From Paracoccaceae bacterium (GTDB taxonomy: Bacteria; Pseudomonadota; Alphaproteobacteria; Rhodobacterales; Rhodobacteraceae): DNA of 64,000 nt. The notes under the pieces are model-generated. The model was not told the DNA's origin and did not search any database. It saw only the letters and a program-made list of their open reading frames with translations. The DNA lies in the NCBI GenBank assembly GCA_026989055.1, contig JALSKC010000017.1, positions 29,517 to 93,516 on the forward strand. The letters are read 5' to 3'. A program made the position numbers and the translations under genes. Of this stretch, positions 55,544 to 64,000 are shown in pieces. How positions within the stretch are numbered: position 1 is the stretch's first letter; each line of letters starts with the position of its first letter.

Positions 55544-56005
55544 ATGATAAAATTCTCCCTGAAATGTCGCGAAAAACATGAATTCGAGAGCTGGTTCGCC
55601 TCCAACGCGGCCTTCGAGAAGCTGCAGGCCTGCGGCCGGATCTGCTGCCCGCTGTGCGGCAGCAGCGAGGTCGAAAAGGCGATGATGGCCCCGCGCCTGC
55701 GCCCGGCCGGAGCGACAGCCGAAGCGGAGGAGCGGGCGGAAAACGGTGTCGGAATCGGGATGCACGCGCTCAGCGCCCCCTCCTCGCCGGCAGAAGCCGC
55801 GCTGCGCGAACTGCGACGCAAGATCCAGGAGCATTCCGAATATGTCGGAAGCGATTTCGCCGACGAAGCCCGCGCCATCCACGCGGGCCTTTCCCCGCAG
55901 CGTTCGATCTACGGGGAAACGGATGTCGCCGAGGCGCAGCGCCTGATCGAGGAGGGCGTTCCGGTCGCGCCATTGCCCTTCACCCCCACCCGAAAGACGA
56001 ACTAG
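55544..56005 (+). CDS. DUF1178 family protein
   Basis: 153-residue protein with the conserved N-terminus MIKFSLKCREKHEFESWF and a zinc-binding-like CGRICCPLCGS (about 30-40), then a variable Ala/Glu middle and a conserved C-terminal helix RELRRKIQEHSEYVG with FADEARAIHAG. Function unknown. ATG at 55544 has GCAGGG six bases upstream; a Met two codons earlier is an alternative. Confidence 0.88.
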   Translation: MIKFSLKCREKHEFESWFASNAAFEKLQACGRICCPLCGSSEVEKAMMAPRLRPAGATAEAEERAENGVGIGMHALSAPSSPAEAALRELRRKIQEHSEYVGSDFADEARAIHAGLSPQRSIYGETDVAEAQRLIEEGVPVAPLPFTPTRKTN

Positions 56006-56160
56006 AGACGAACCAGAGACGAACCGGCCCGGCGTCCCGCCCCGGTGCCTGAACGGGCGCTTCTTCTTCGCGCCGGTTCCGCCGGATGCGGCCTTGCCCT
56101 TTCCGGCAGCACCGCCTAGGAAGCAGCGGATCGACCGCAAGCGGCAACAGGGCCTCCGTG

Positions 56161-57399
56161 ATGTCAGTTCTCGTGATGAAATTCGGCGGCACTTCCGTGG
56201 CCACGCTCGATCGCATCCGCCGCGCCGCCAAGCGCGTCGGGCGCGAGGTCGCCAACGGCCATGACGTGATCGTCATCGTCTCGGCCATGTCGGGCAAGAC
56301 CAACGAACTGGTCGGCTGGGTGGACGAGATTTCGCCGCTCTACGACGCGCGCGAATATGACACCGTGGTGTCCTCGGGCGAACAGGTGACCGCCGGGCTG
56401 ATGGCGCTGACCCTGCAGGAAATGGGCATTCCCGCGCGCAGCTGGCTGGGCTGGCAGGTGCCGCTGAAAACCACCTCCGCCCACGGCGCCGCCCGGATCG
56501 AGGAGATCCCTGCCGACAACATCGCCGCCAAGTTCGCCGAGGGCATGAAGGTGGCCGTCGTCGCCGGTTTCCAGGGAGTCAGCCCCGAGGGCCGGATCAC
56601 CACGCTCGGGAGGGGCGGCTCCGATACCACGGCCGTGGCCTTTGCCGCCGCCTTCGGTGCGATCCGCTGCGACATCTACACCGATGTGGACGGGGTTTAC
56701 ACCACCGATCCGCGGATCAGCCCGAAGGCGCGCCGGCTCGAACGGATCGCGTTCGAGGAAATGCTCGAACTGGCCTCGCTCGGGGCCAGGGTGCTGCAGA
56801 CCCGCTCTGTCGAGCTGGCGATGCGCTACAATGTGCGCCTGCGGGTGCTGTCGAGTTTCGGCGAATATGACGAAGACGCGGGCACCCTTGTCTGCCCCGA
56901 GGAGGAGATCATGGAAAGCAACGTGGTTGCCGGTGTCGCCTATTCGCGCGACGAAGCCAAGATGACGCTGATTTCGGTCGCCGACCGGCCCGGGATCGCG
57001 GCGGCGATCTTCTGCCCGCTGGCCGAAGCCGGGGTGAATGTGGACATGATCGTGCAGAACATCGCCGAGGACGGGCGCACCGACATGACCTTTTCCTGCC
57101 CGGTCGATCAGGTGAAGCGCGCCGAAAAGGCGCTTCAGGCGGCCCGGGAGGCCGGCGACATAAACTACCGCGCCCTGGTGGCCGACACCGAGGTGGCCAA
57201 GGTCTCGGTGGTCGGGATCGGCATGCGCAGCCACACCGGCGTGGCGGCGAAAATGTTCGACGTGCTGGCGCGGGAAAACATCAATATCAGGGTCATCACC
57301 ACCTCGGAAATCAAGATTTCCGTCCTGATCGAGCGGAAATACTTGGAACTCGCGGTGCAGGCGCTGCATGATGCCTTCGAACTGGAAAAGGCCGCCTGA
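56161..57399 (+). CDS. lysC: Aspartate kinase
   Basis: 412-residue kinase opening the lysine/threonine/methionine pathway. The N-terminal kinase domain has KFGGTSVA (7-14), VSAMSGKTNEL, RGGSDTTAVA and TDVDGVYTTDPR; two ACT domains (about 265-400) allow feedback control by lysine or threonine. Standard length. ATG at 56161 begins MSVLVMKFGG. Confidence 0.96.
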   Translation: MSVLVMKFGGTSVATLDRIRRAAKRVGREVANGHDVIVIVSAMSGKTNELVGWVDEISPLYDAREYDTVVSSGEQVTAGLMALTLQEMGIPARSWLGWQVPLKTTSAHGAARIEEIPADNIAAKFAEGMKVAVVAGFQGVSPEGRITTLGRGGSDTTAVAFAAAFGAIRCDIYTDVDGVYTTDPRISPKARRLERIAFEEMLELASLGARVLQTRSVELAMRYNVRLRVLSSFGEYDEDAGTLVCPEEEIMESNVVAGVAYSRDEAKMTLISVADRPGIAAAIFCPLAEAGVNVDMIVQNIAEDGRTDMTFSCPVDQVKRAEKALQAAREAGDINYRALVADTEVAKVSVVGIGMRSHTGVAAKMFDVLARENINIRVITTSEIKISVLIERKYLELAVQALHDAFELEKAA

Positions 57400-57422
57400 G
57401 GGCTGCGCCGGAAGCTGGAACG

Positions 57423-59666
57423 ATGGCCGCAACCGCTAGCGAGACAGACAGCAGGCAGCTGCTGCGGCGCCTGCGCGATGTCCTGAACGAGGAAAGCGCG
57501 GGGCAGCTTCGTCTGGACCGGATCACCCGGCTGATCGCCGAAAGCACCGGCTCGGACGTCTGTTCGATCTACCTGTTCCGCGATTCCGAAACCCTGGAGC
57601 TCTGTGCCACCGAAGGGCTGAACCCCGAGGCCGTGCACAAGACCCGGCTGCGCATCGGCGAAGGGCTGGTGGGGCGGGTGGCCCGGTCGGGCATGCCGGT
57701 GAACACGGCAGATGCCCCTTCGGAACCCGGTTTCCGCTACATGCCGGAAACCGGCGAGGAGGTGTTCTCCTCCTTTCTCGGGATCCCGATCCAGCGCCTT
57801 GGCGAAACCATCGGCGTGCTTGTGGTGCAATCGAGGCAGCCCCGCCGCTGCTCGGAAGAGGCCGTCTATGCGCTGGAAGTGGTCGCCATGGTGCTGGCCG
57901 AAATGGCCGAGCTCGGCGCCTTCGTCGGCGAGGGGGCGGCACTGGCTCCGCTGCACCGCAAATCGGTGATGTTCCGCACCGGAATCGGCCAGGAAGGCGT
58001 TGCCGCCGGCCGGGTCTGGCTGCACGAGCCGCGGGTGGTGGTGACAAACCCGGTGGCCGACGATCCGAAGGCCGAGATGATCCGCCTGCAGCAGGCGGTG
58101 GAACAGCTGCGCATCACCGTGGACGACATGCTCTCGCTGGCCGATACCGGCGACAAGGAACAGCGCGAGGTGCTGGAAACCTACCGCATGTTCGCCCGCT
58201 CCGCCGGCTGGCTGCGCCGGATGGAGGAAGACATCGCCCGCGGGCTTTCGGCCGAGGCGGCGGTGGAAAAGGAACAGTCCCTGGCCCGCGCGCGCATGGC
58301 CCATGCCGCCCCGTATCTGCGCGAGCGTCTGCACGATCTCGACGACCTGTCCAACCGGCTCTTGCGCATCCTGACCGGGCAGGGCCGCGATACCGGCGCC
58401 GAGATGCCCGATGACCCGGTGCTGGTCGCGCGCAACATCGGCCCCGGAGAGCTGCTGGAATACGGCCGCAGGCTGAAGGGCATCGTGCTCGAAGAGGGCT
58501 CGGTGGGCAGCCACGCGGCGATCGTCGCGCGCGCATTGGCGATCCCGCTCCTGATCCACGCCGAACGCATTACCACCGAGGCGCTCAACGGCGACCCGAT
58601 CCTGCTCGACGGCGAGCAGGGCATCGTCCACCTGCGCCCGGAAGAGACCGTCGCCGCCGCCTTCCGCGACAAGATCGCCATGGCCGCCAAGGCGCAGGAA
58701 CGCTACGCGGCGCTGCGCGACCAGCCGGCGGTGGATCTTTCCGGCCAGCGCATCGCGCTGCACATGAATGCCGGGCTGATGGCCGACCTGCCGTCGCTGA
58801 AGGGCTCGGGCGCGGAGGGGGTGGGGCTGTTCCGCACCGAACTGCAGTTTCTGGTCCGCAACACCGTGCCGCGTCGCGGCGAGCTGGTGGCGCTCTACCG
58901 GCGGGTGATGGATGCCGCCGACGGCAGGCGCGTGGTGTTCCGCACGCTCGACATCGGCTCCGACAAGGTGCTGCCCTACATGAAGCCCCAGGACGAGCCG
59001 AACCCGGCCATGGGCTGGCGCGCGATCCGCGTCGGGCTGGAAAAGAAGGGCATCATGCGGATGCAGCTGCAGGCGCTGATCCGCGCCGCCGACGGCCGCC
59101 CGCTGGCGGTGATGTTTCCCTTCATCGCCCAGTTCGACGAGTTCAGGGAAGCCCGCGAACATTTCCTGAGCGTGCTCGAACACGAAAGGCGCCTCGGCCA
59201 CACCATGCCGGAAAAGGTGGAAATCGGCGCCATGGTGGAAACCCCCTCGATGGCCTTCGCGCCGCGCCAGTTCTTCGAGATGACCGATTTCATCTCGATC
59301 GGAGGCAACGACCTCAAGCAGTTCTTCTTTGCCGCCGATCGCGAGAACGAACGCGTGCGCCGGCGCTACGACACGCTGAACGTCAGCTTCCTGTCGCTGG
59401 TGCACCGCATCGTCGAGCGCTGCCGCGAAGCCGGCACGCCGCTGTCGTTCTGCGGCGAGGACGCAGGCCGCCCGATCGAAGCCACCTGCCTTGCCGCGAT
59501 CGGGGTACAGAGCCTCTCGATGCGCCCGGCCTCGATCGGCCCCGTGAAGCACCTGATCCGCCGGGTGAACCTGAAGGAACTGCGCGCGGTCATCGAGAGC
59601 GCCTGCGGCAGTGGCGTGCAATCGGTGCGCCCGGCGGTGATGGACTACCTGCGCGCCATGTCCTGA
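57423..59666 (+). CDS. ptsP: PEP-protein phosphotransferase of the nitrogen PTS (EI-Ntr)
   Basis: 747-residue enzyme that phosphorylates NPr. The GAF domain covers about 20-165; the PEP-utilising swivelling domain holds the phospho-His364 in GSVGSHAAIVARALAIP; the PEP-binding barrel has GLFRTELQFL, FPFIAQFDEF and SIGGNDLKQF, with SFCGEDAGRP. Regulates nitrogen/potassium responses. 23 bases after lysC. Its last 22 bases overlap the convergent GNAT gene. Confidence 0.95.
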   Translation: MAATASETDSRQLLRRLRDVLNEESAGQLRLDRITRLIAESTGSDVCSIYLFRDSETLELCATEGLNPEAVHKTRLRIGEGLVGRVARSGMPVNTADAPSEPGFRYMPETGEEVFSSFLGIPIQRLGETIGVLVVQSRQPRRCSEEAVYALEVVAMVLAEMAELGAFVGEGAALAPLHRKSVMFRTGIGQEGVAAGRVWLHEPRVVVTNPVADDPKAEMIRLQQAVEQLRITVDDMLSLADTGDKEQREVLETYRMFARSAGWLRRMEEDIARGLSAEAAVEKEQSLARARMAHAAPYLRERLHDLDDLSNRLLRILTGQGRDTGAEMPDDPVLVARNIGPGELLEYGRRLKGIVLEEGSVGSHAAIVARALAIPLLIHAERITTEALNGDPILLDGEQGIVHLRPEETVAAAFRDKIAMAAKAQERYAALRDQPAVDLSGQRIALHMNAGLMADLPSLKGSGAEGVGLFRTELQFLVRNTVPRRGELVALYRRVMDAADGRRVVFRTLDIGSDKVLPYMKPQDEPNPAMGWRAIRVGLEKKGIMRMQLQALIRAADGRPLAVMFPFIAQFDEFREAREHFLSVLEHERRLGHTMPEKVEIGAMVETPSMAFAPRQFFEMTDFISIGGNDLKQFFFAADRENERVRRRYDTLNVSFLSLVHRIVERCREAGTPLSFCGEDAGRPIEATCLAAIGVQSLSMRPASIGPVKHLIRRVNLKELRAVIESACGSGVQSVRPAVMDYLRAMS

Positions 59667-60142
59667 TCCCGGCGCACCGCTCCGGCGATCCCTTCCCAGG
59701 CGCCGGGCTCCAGCGCCAGCCCCAGCACCCGCGCGGGGTTGGTCGGCGGCGGCATCTCGACGCCCCTCAGCCGGGCAAATCCGAACCGGCCGTAGTAGGG
59801 GGCATCGCCCACCAGGAGCACCCTTTTCCAGCCCAGCTTGCGGGCCCGCTTCAGGCTCTCGTCGATCAGCCAGCCGCCGAGCCCCTCGCCCTGATGGGTC
59901 GGATGCACCGCGATCGGCCCCAGCAGCAGCGCCCGGCCCGCACCCACCCGGACGGGCCAGTAACGGATAGCCCCGATGAGCACCCCGTCTTCGCGCGCCA
60001 CGAGGCACAGCTCTGCCACCGGCGCCACCCCGTCGCGCAGCCGGTAGGACGAGAGCGCCTCGCGCCCGGGCGCGAAACACAGGTCGAACAGCGCTTCGAC
60101 CTCCCAGCGGTCCTGCCCGGTCTCCCGCGCCAGCGTGATCAC
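59645..60142 (-). CDS. GNAT-family N-acetyltransferase
   Basis: 165-residue acetyltransferase. The acetyl-CoA loop lies in LGPIAVHPTHQGEGLGGWLI (about residues 73-92), followed by VLLVGDAPYYGRFGF (about 107-121), typical of the YhbS-like group. GTG start at 60142. It ends inside the ptsP 3' end on the opposite strand. The substrate amine is unknown. Confidence 0.85.
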   Translation of the reverse strand: MITLARETGQDRWEVEALFDLCFAPGREALSSYRLRDGVAPVAELCLVAREDGVLIGAIRYWPVRVGAGRALLLGPIAVHPTHQGEGLGGWLIDESLKRARKLGWKRVLLVGDAPYYGRFGFARLRGVEMPPPTNPARVLGLALEPGAWEGIAGAVRRDQDMARR

Positions 60143-60223
60143 CCCCGCCCCCTTCGCCCCCTTTTTCGACTGGAAAGCCTGCTAGCACGCGGCTAGATGG
60201 GGGGCAACGAGAGGACGCGCACG

Positions 60224-60835
60224 ATGTTCTACAAACCTGCCGAAGGCCACGGGCTGCCCCACAACCCGTTCAACGCCATCGTCACCCCCCGTCCGATCGG
60301 CTGGATCTCCAGCCGCGGCCGTGACGGACATGACAACCTGGCACCCTATTCCTTCTTCAACGCCGTGGCCTACGAGCCGCCACAGGTGATGTTCGCCTCC
60401 ACCTCCGGCAAGCAGGATCGCCACTTCGGCAAGGACACGGTGGCCAACATCGACGAAACCGGGGTGTTCTGCGTCAACATCGTCTCCTACGATCTGCGCG
60501 ATGCCATGAACGCCACCTCGGGCAGCTACAAGGCCGGGGAAGACGAATTCACCCTCGCCGGGCTGGAGCGGGCCGAATGCGAAACCATCCCCTGTTCGCG
60601 CGTGGCCGCGGCCCCGGCGGCGCTGGAATGCCGGCTGACGCGGATCGTGAAACTGGAGGGCGCGGAAAACATCGCCGTCTTCGGCGAGGTCACCGGAGTG
60701 CATCTGCGCGACGACTGTCTGCGCGAGGGGCGTTTCGACGTGACCGCCTTCCGGCCGCTGGCCCGGCTGGGCTATCGCGACTATTCGGTGATCGACAGGC
60801 TGTTCGCCCTGCAGCGCCCCGACGACGGAACCTGA
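60224..60835 (+). CDS. Flavin reductase-like (FMN-binding split barrel) protein
   Basis: 203-residue FMN-binding protein. The flavin-reductase-like pattern RPIGWISSRG, NLAPYSFFNAVAYEPPQVMF and TGVFCVNIVSYDLRDAMN is visible across residues 21-105. Either reduces flavin with NAD(P)H or acts as a flavoenzyme subunit. GAGAGG lies upstream of the ATG at 60224. Confidence 0.87.
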   Translation: MFYKPAEGHGLPHNPFNAIVTPRPIGWISSRGRDGHDNLAPYSFFNAVAYEPPQVMFASTSGKQDRHFGKDTVANIDETGVFCVNIVSYDLRDAMNATSGSYKAGEDEFTLAGLERAECETIPCSRVAAAPAALECRLTRIVKLEGAENIAVFGEVTGVHLRDDCLREGRFDVTAFRPLARLGYRDYSVIDRLFALQRPDDGT

Positions 60836-60923
60836 ACATGCCGCCCGCCGGCTGCACCCGGAGGGCCGCAACGCCCCGCGGCGGAGCCTGCCCTTTCCCG
60901 CGGGCAGGTCCTGGAAAGGCCCC

Positions 60924-61991
60924 ATGAGCGAGCACGACACCCCTTCCCAGCCCCGGGCCACCCTGATCGCCCTGCTCGGAGGCGGCATCGGCGCCATGCT
61001 CGGGCAGTGGCTGTCCTTTCCGGTTCCCGTGCTGACCGGCCCGGCGGTCCTTGTCGGGCTGCTTTCCCTGACCGGGCTGCGGCCGGCCATCGCCCGGCCG
61101 CTCTGGGACGGCGCGCTTCTGACCATCGGGCTGAGCGTGGGGGCGCGGATCACCGATCAGGCGACCGAGGCGCTCTTGCGCTGGCCGCTGGCCTTTGCCG
61201 TCCTGGCGCTGATGCTGGCGGCGATCATGGCCTGTGCGCGGCTGCTCCTCGGGCGCATCTTCGGGCTGAGGGGGCGCGCGGCGGTGCTGGCCAGCGCGCC
61301 CGGCCACATGAGCCTGATCCTGAGCCTTGCCGCCGAGCTCCGGGCCGACGTGCTGCAGGTCTCGGCGATCCAGTCGATCCGGATACTGGCGCTGACCCTG
61401 GCCGTTCCCTTTGCCGCCCGGGCGCTGGGAATGGACATGGGACAGGTGCTGATCGGCACCGGGCAACCCCTGGCGCCGCTGCAGATCACGGCGCTTGCCG
61501 TCGCCGGCCTGCTTGCCGGGCTCGCCCTGAAACGGCTGCGCATACCGGCACCGATGCTGATCGGCGGGCTTGCCGTTTCCACCCTTGGCCATGTCACCGC
61601 CTGGACCGAAGGGCCGATGCCGCCCTGGATCACCCTGCCCGGCTTCTTCATCGTCGGAACCATGATCGGCAGCCGCCTTTCCGGCATCACCCCGGCCCGG
61701 CTGCGCCGCGACGGGCTGGCCGGGCTGGTGATGACGGCGGTGGCCTTCGCCCTGGCCGCGCTGGCGGCGCTGCCGGTCGCCCGGCTCCTGGACATGCCCC
61801 TTGCCCATGTGCTCGCGGCCTTCGCCCCCGGCGGGCTGGAAACCATGGTGGCGATGGGCATGGCAATGGGGGCGAATCCGGGCTTTCTCGTGGCCAGCCA
61901 TGTGGCGCGGCTGTTCATCCTGCTGCTGCTGCTGCCGCTGTTCCTGCGTCGCGCCCGCACCGACGAACCGGACCGGCACCCCTTCACTTGA
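60924..61991 (+). CDS. AbrB-family membrane protein ('ammonia monooxygenase'-type annotation)
   Basis: 355-residue membrane protein of ten or so helices, the duplicated AbrB (PF05145) fold, with the two equivalent LSF-PVPVLTGP and GGLETMVAMGMAMG-type halves. Sometimes named AbrB regulator or ammonia monooxygenase, both misleading; probable transporter. ATG at 60924. Confidence 0.82.
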   Translation: MSEHDTPSQPRATLIALLGGGIGAMLGQWLSFPVPVLTGPAVLVGLLSLTGLRPAIARPLWDGALLTIGLSVGARITDQATEALLRWPLAFAVLALMLAAIMACARLLLGRIFGLRGRAAVLASAPGHMSLILSLAAELRADVLQVSAIQSIRILALTLAVPFAARALGMDMGQVLIGTGQPLAPLQITALAVAGLLAGLALKRLRIPAPMLIGGLAVSTLGHVTAWTEGPMPPWITLPGFFIVGTMIGSRLSGITPARLRRDGLAGLVMTAVAFALAALAALPVARLLDMPLAHVLAAFAPGGLETMVAMGMAMGANPGFLVASHVARLFILLLLLPLFLRRARTDEPDRHPFT

Positions 61992-62042
61992 ACCCGCCGC
62001 CCGCATAGGCTGGCGGTGTGGCGCGCAACGAGCGGAGGACAG

Positions 62043-62915
62043 ATGGAAAGCTGCATCGGCATCATCGGCGGTTCGGGAGTTTACCAGATCGACGGGCTGG
62101 AGGACGCCCGCTGGCAAGCTGTGGAAAGCCCCTGGGGAACGCCCTCGGACGAGATCCTCACCGGCGTTCTGAACGGGGTGAAGATGGCGTTCCTGCCGCG
62201 CCACGGGCGCGGCCATGTGCACAGCCCCTCCACCGTGCCCTACCGCGCCAATATCGATGCGCTCAAGCGGCTGGGGGTGAGCGATGTGATCTCGGTTTCC
62301 GCCTGCGGCTCTTTCCGCGAAGAGATGGCGCCGGGCGATTTCGTGATCGTCGATCAGTTCATCGACCGCACCTTTGCACGCGAGAAAAGCTTCTTCGGCA
62401 GCGGCTGCGTGGCCCATGTCTCGGTGGCGCATCCCACCTGTGCGCGGCTGTCGAAAGCCGCTTTCGAGGCCGCGCAGGCGCAGGGGGTGAAGGTGCACAT
62501 GGGCGGCACCTACCTGGCTATGGAGGGGCCGCAGTTTTCCACCCTGGCCGAAAGCAGGATGTATCGCGACGCCTGGGGCGCCGACGTGATCGGCATGACC
62601 AACATGCCCGAAGCCAAGCTCGCCCGCGAGGCCGAGCTCTGCTACGCCTCGGTCACCATGATCACCGACTACGACAGCTGGCACCCCGATCACGGCGCGG
62701 TGGATATCGCCGAGATCATCGCCACCCTCACCGCCAACGCGGACAACGCCCGCGGGCTGGTCGCACGCCTGCCGGGGCTGCTCGGCGCCGGGCGCGCGCC
62801 CTGCGAACACGGCTGCGACAGGGCGCTGGAGCACGCGGTGATGACCGCGCCGGAAAAGCGCGACCCGGCGCTGGTGGCGAAACTGGATGCGGTGGCCGGG
62901 CGGGTGCTGGGATAG
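62043..62915 (+). CDS. mtnP: S-methyl-5'-thioadenosine phosphorylase
   Basis: 290-residue enzyme splitting methylthioadenosine to adenine and methylthioribose-1-phosphate. GIIGGSGVYQI (6-16), FLPRHGRGHVHSPSTVPYRAN (phosphate/substrate), and YLAMEGPQFST with AESRMYR. GGAGG precedes the ATG. It pairs with apt, which recycles the released adenine. Confidence 0.95.
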   Translation: MESCIGIIGGSGVYQIDGLEDARWQAVESPWGTPSDEILTGVLNGVKMAFLPRHGRGHVHSPSTVPYRANIDALKRLGVSDVISVSACGSFREEMAPGDFVIVDQFIDRTFAREKSFFGSGCVAHVSVAHPTCARLSKAAFEAAQAQGVKVHMGGTYLAMEGPQFSTLAESRMYRDAWGADVIGMTNMPEAKLAREAELCYASVTMITDYDSWHPDHGAVDIAEIIATLTANADNARGLVARLPGLLGAGRAPCEHGCDRALEHAVMTAPEKRDPALVAKLDAVAGRVLG

Positions 62916-62993
62916 GCGCCAGGCCGGTCGAAGCCCCGCCCCCGGAGATCGTCCCCGGGGATCAGAGGCGGGGCGGAGTGCTGCCTGCAGGCT

Positions 62994-63449
62994 TCACTCT
63001 CCCAGCCCCTCCACGAAGCGGATGCGCAGCATCTCCAGCGTGCGCTGGCAACCGACGCCGCCGTAGATCCGCTCCAGCGCCTCGGCAAAGACCGGATCGG
63101 TTGGCTTCGCACGGGAAAACAGCGTGACCGACGAGTGGAACTTCAGATCGTCCGGCCGGCCGAAGAGCGCCTCCACGTCCTTCCAGTCGTGCGCCTGCGC
63201 CATCACCAGGCGCACGCATTCCACCAGCCGCGGCCCCAGCAACGGATGCGCCACATAGGCGGCTGCCTCCGCCTTGCCCTCCAGCCCGTAGAAGGCGGCA
63301 TTGGCGCTGTGGCCGAGCCCGACAAGCTGCGGAAAGACGAACCACATCCAGTGGCTGCGCTTGCGCCCGGTCCTGATCTCGTGCAGCGCGCGCTCGTAAA
63401 CCGGCTCCTGCGCGGTCACGAAACGCTCCAGATCGAATCCCGTATCCAT
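62994..63449 (-). CDS. DUF1810 family protein
   Basis: 151-residue protein with the DUF1810 pattern: [19 protein letters not shown] (about residues 7-25), [17 protein letters not shown] (32-48), [14 protein letters not shown], and [11 protein letters not shown]. Starts at ATG 63449. Function unknown. Placed antisense between mtnP and apt, which are related by pathway. Confidence 0.87.
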   Translation of the reverse strand: MDTGFDLERFVTAQEPVYERALHEIRTGRKRSHWMWFVFPQLVGLGHSANAAFYGLEGKAEAAAYVAHPLLGPRLVECVRLVMAQAHDWKDVEALFGRPDDLKFHSSVTLFSRAKPTDPVFAEALERIYGGVGCQRTLEMLRIRFVEGLGE

Positions 63450-63584
63450 GCGCCTATCATGCCACCCCCGCCGGCGTGCACCAATGCGACCATTGGCACC
63501 GCAATGGCGGTGCAATTGACAATGGAAACCGCTGCTCCGACGGTCTATTGGAAGGGCAACCAACCATGCGAAAGGCCGCTGCCC

Positions 63585-64000
63585 ATGGCGAACCGAAAGA
63601 CCGTGAAGGACTACATCCGCACCATCGTGGACTTCCCGCACGAAGGGATCATGTTCCGCGACGTGACCACGCTGTTTGCCGATGCCCGGGGCTTTCGCAT
63701 GGCGATCGACCAGCTGCTGCACCCTTATGCCGGCGAGCGGATCGACAAGGTGGTGGGGCTGGAGGCACGCGGCTTCATCATCGGCGGCGCCATCGCCCAC
63801 CAGCTGAGCGTGGGCTTCGTGCCGGTGCGCAAGAAGGGCAAGCTGCCGGGCACCACCATCAGCCAGGACTACAAGCTCGAATACGGCGAGGCGATCATGG
63901 AAATCCATGACGACGCGCTGGAGCCCGGCGAAAAGGTGCTGCTGGTGGACGACCTGCTGGCCACCGGCGGCACGGCGGAGGCCGGCATCAGGCTGGTCGA
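63585..64000 (+). CDS. apt: Adenine phosphoribosyltransferase, 3' end cut by window
   Basis: Adenine + PRPP to AMP. Visible 138 residues start [18 protein letters not shown]; the substrate block [15 protein letters not shown] and the PRPP site [17 protein letters not shown] are intact up to the window end; family size is about 170-180. The ATG at 63585 was chosen by the family N-terminus. Salvages the adenine released by mtnP. Confidence 0.95.
   Translation, partial: MANRKTVKDYIRTIVDFPHEGIMFRDVTTLFADARGFRMAIDQLLHPYAGERIDKVVGLEARGFIIGGAIAHQLSVGFVPVRKKGKLPGTTISQDYKLEYGEAIMEIHDDALEPGEKVLLVDDLLATGGTAEAGIRLV

Noticed and set aside
57165..60188. A 1007-codon open frame antisense to ptsP
   Set aside because: It is a mirror of the GC-biased ptsP codons; ptsP has complete EI-Ntr motifs on the other strand and the antisense product is His/Arg/Gly low complexity.

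Overview
This is a 64 kb piece of a very GC-rich alphaproteobacterial chromosome, most likely from the Rhodobacteraceae (Rhodobacter/Rhodovulum-like). The placement rests on gene content and order: ccoNOQP and ccoGHIS close to an fnrL/hemN divergent pair, a Hint-domain protein, the TIGR02300 and DUF1178 families, and a PutR/PutA pair. There is no insertion sequence, prophage, integrase, CRISPR array or rRNA operon. Nearly all of the window is ordinary chromosomal backbone.

Layout. 1-6.4 kb: the 3' part of lpdA, a GntR regulator with a zinc metallopeptidase, a TIGR02300 protein, tRNA-Ala(GGC), an L,D-transpeptidase, the decayed remains of a CoxM-type FAD subunit, a branched-chain aminotransferase and tRNA-Met(CAT). 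6.5-10.5 kb: a ybbP/ybbA-type ABC exporter divergent from tesA. 10.8-24.2 kb: the microaerobic block, made of ccoSIHG (leftward), a PAP2 phosphatase, ccoPQON (leftward), a universal stress protein, a Hint-domain protein, fnrL and hemN. 24.5-29.2 kb: a D-2-hydroxyacid dehydrogenase-like flavoprotein and hemC, hemE, hemF. 29.3-33.9 kb: a lipoprotein, an SDR without its catalytic lysine, rsmC, clpS and a SPOR-tailed D,D-carboxypeptidase. 34.0-39.8 kb: yejABEF peptide importer. 40.1-48.5 kb: membrane-anchored cytochrome c, pheA, an SRPBCC protein, putA/putR, an aldehyde dehydrogenase and a 61-residue membrane protein. 48.5-49.8 kb: a 1.3 kb stretch without a convincing gene. 49.8-52.4 kb: a cyanide-insensitive-type bd oxidase with a DUF2474 subunit. 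52.7-64 kb: peroxiredoxin, Kdo transferase-like, Nudix, DUF1178, lysC, ptsP (EI-Ntr), GNAT, flavin reductase-like, AbrB-type membrane protein, mtnP, DUF1810 and the start of apt.

How the genes fit together. Three perfect TTGA-N6-TCAA boxes lie upstream of ccoN/usp, upstream of ccoG and between fnrL and hemN. One oxygen sensor therefore probably controls the high-affinity cbb3 oxidase, its copper and assembly factors, a stress protein, the oxygen-independent heme step and its own gene. The oxygen-dependent counterpart hemF, with hemC and hemE, is nearby. A second terminal oxidase (CIO type) and an anchored cytochrome c complete a branched respiratory chain.

Most notable: the frameshifted coxM relic carrying an 8-bp tandem repeat; short tandem duplications in most of the longer intergenic gaps; a perfect 15-bp palindrome next to hemF; a pair of near-identical palindromes in the 1.3 kb gap; a Hint protein whose last 50 residues are antisense to usp; and the SDR with Thr in place of the catalytic Lys. 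I did not find a clear-cut new defence, mobile or biosynthetic system.
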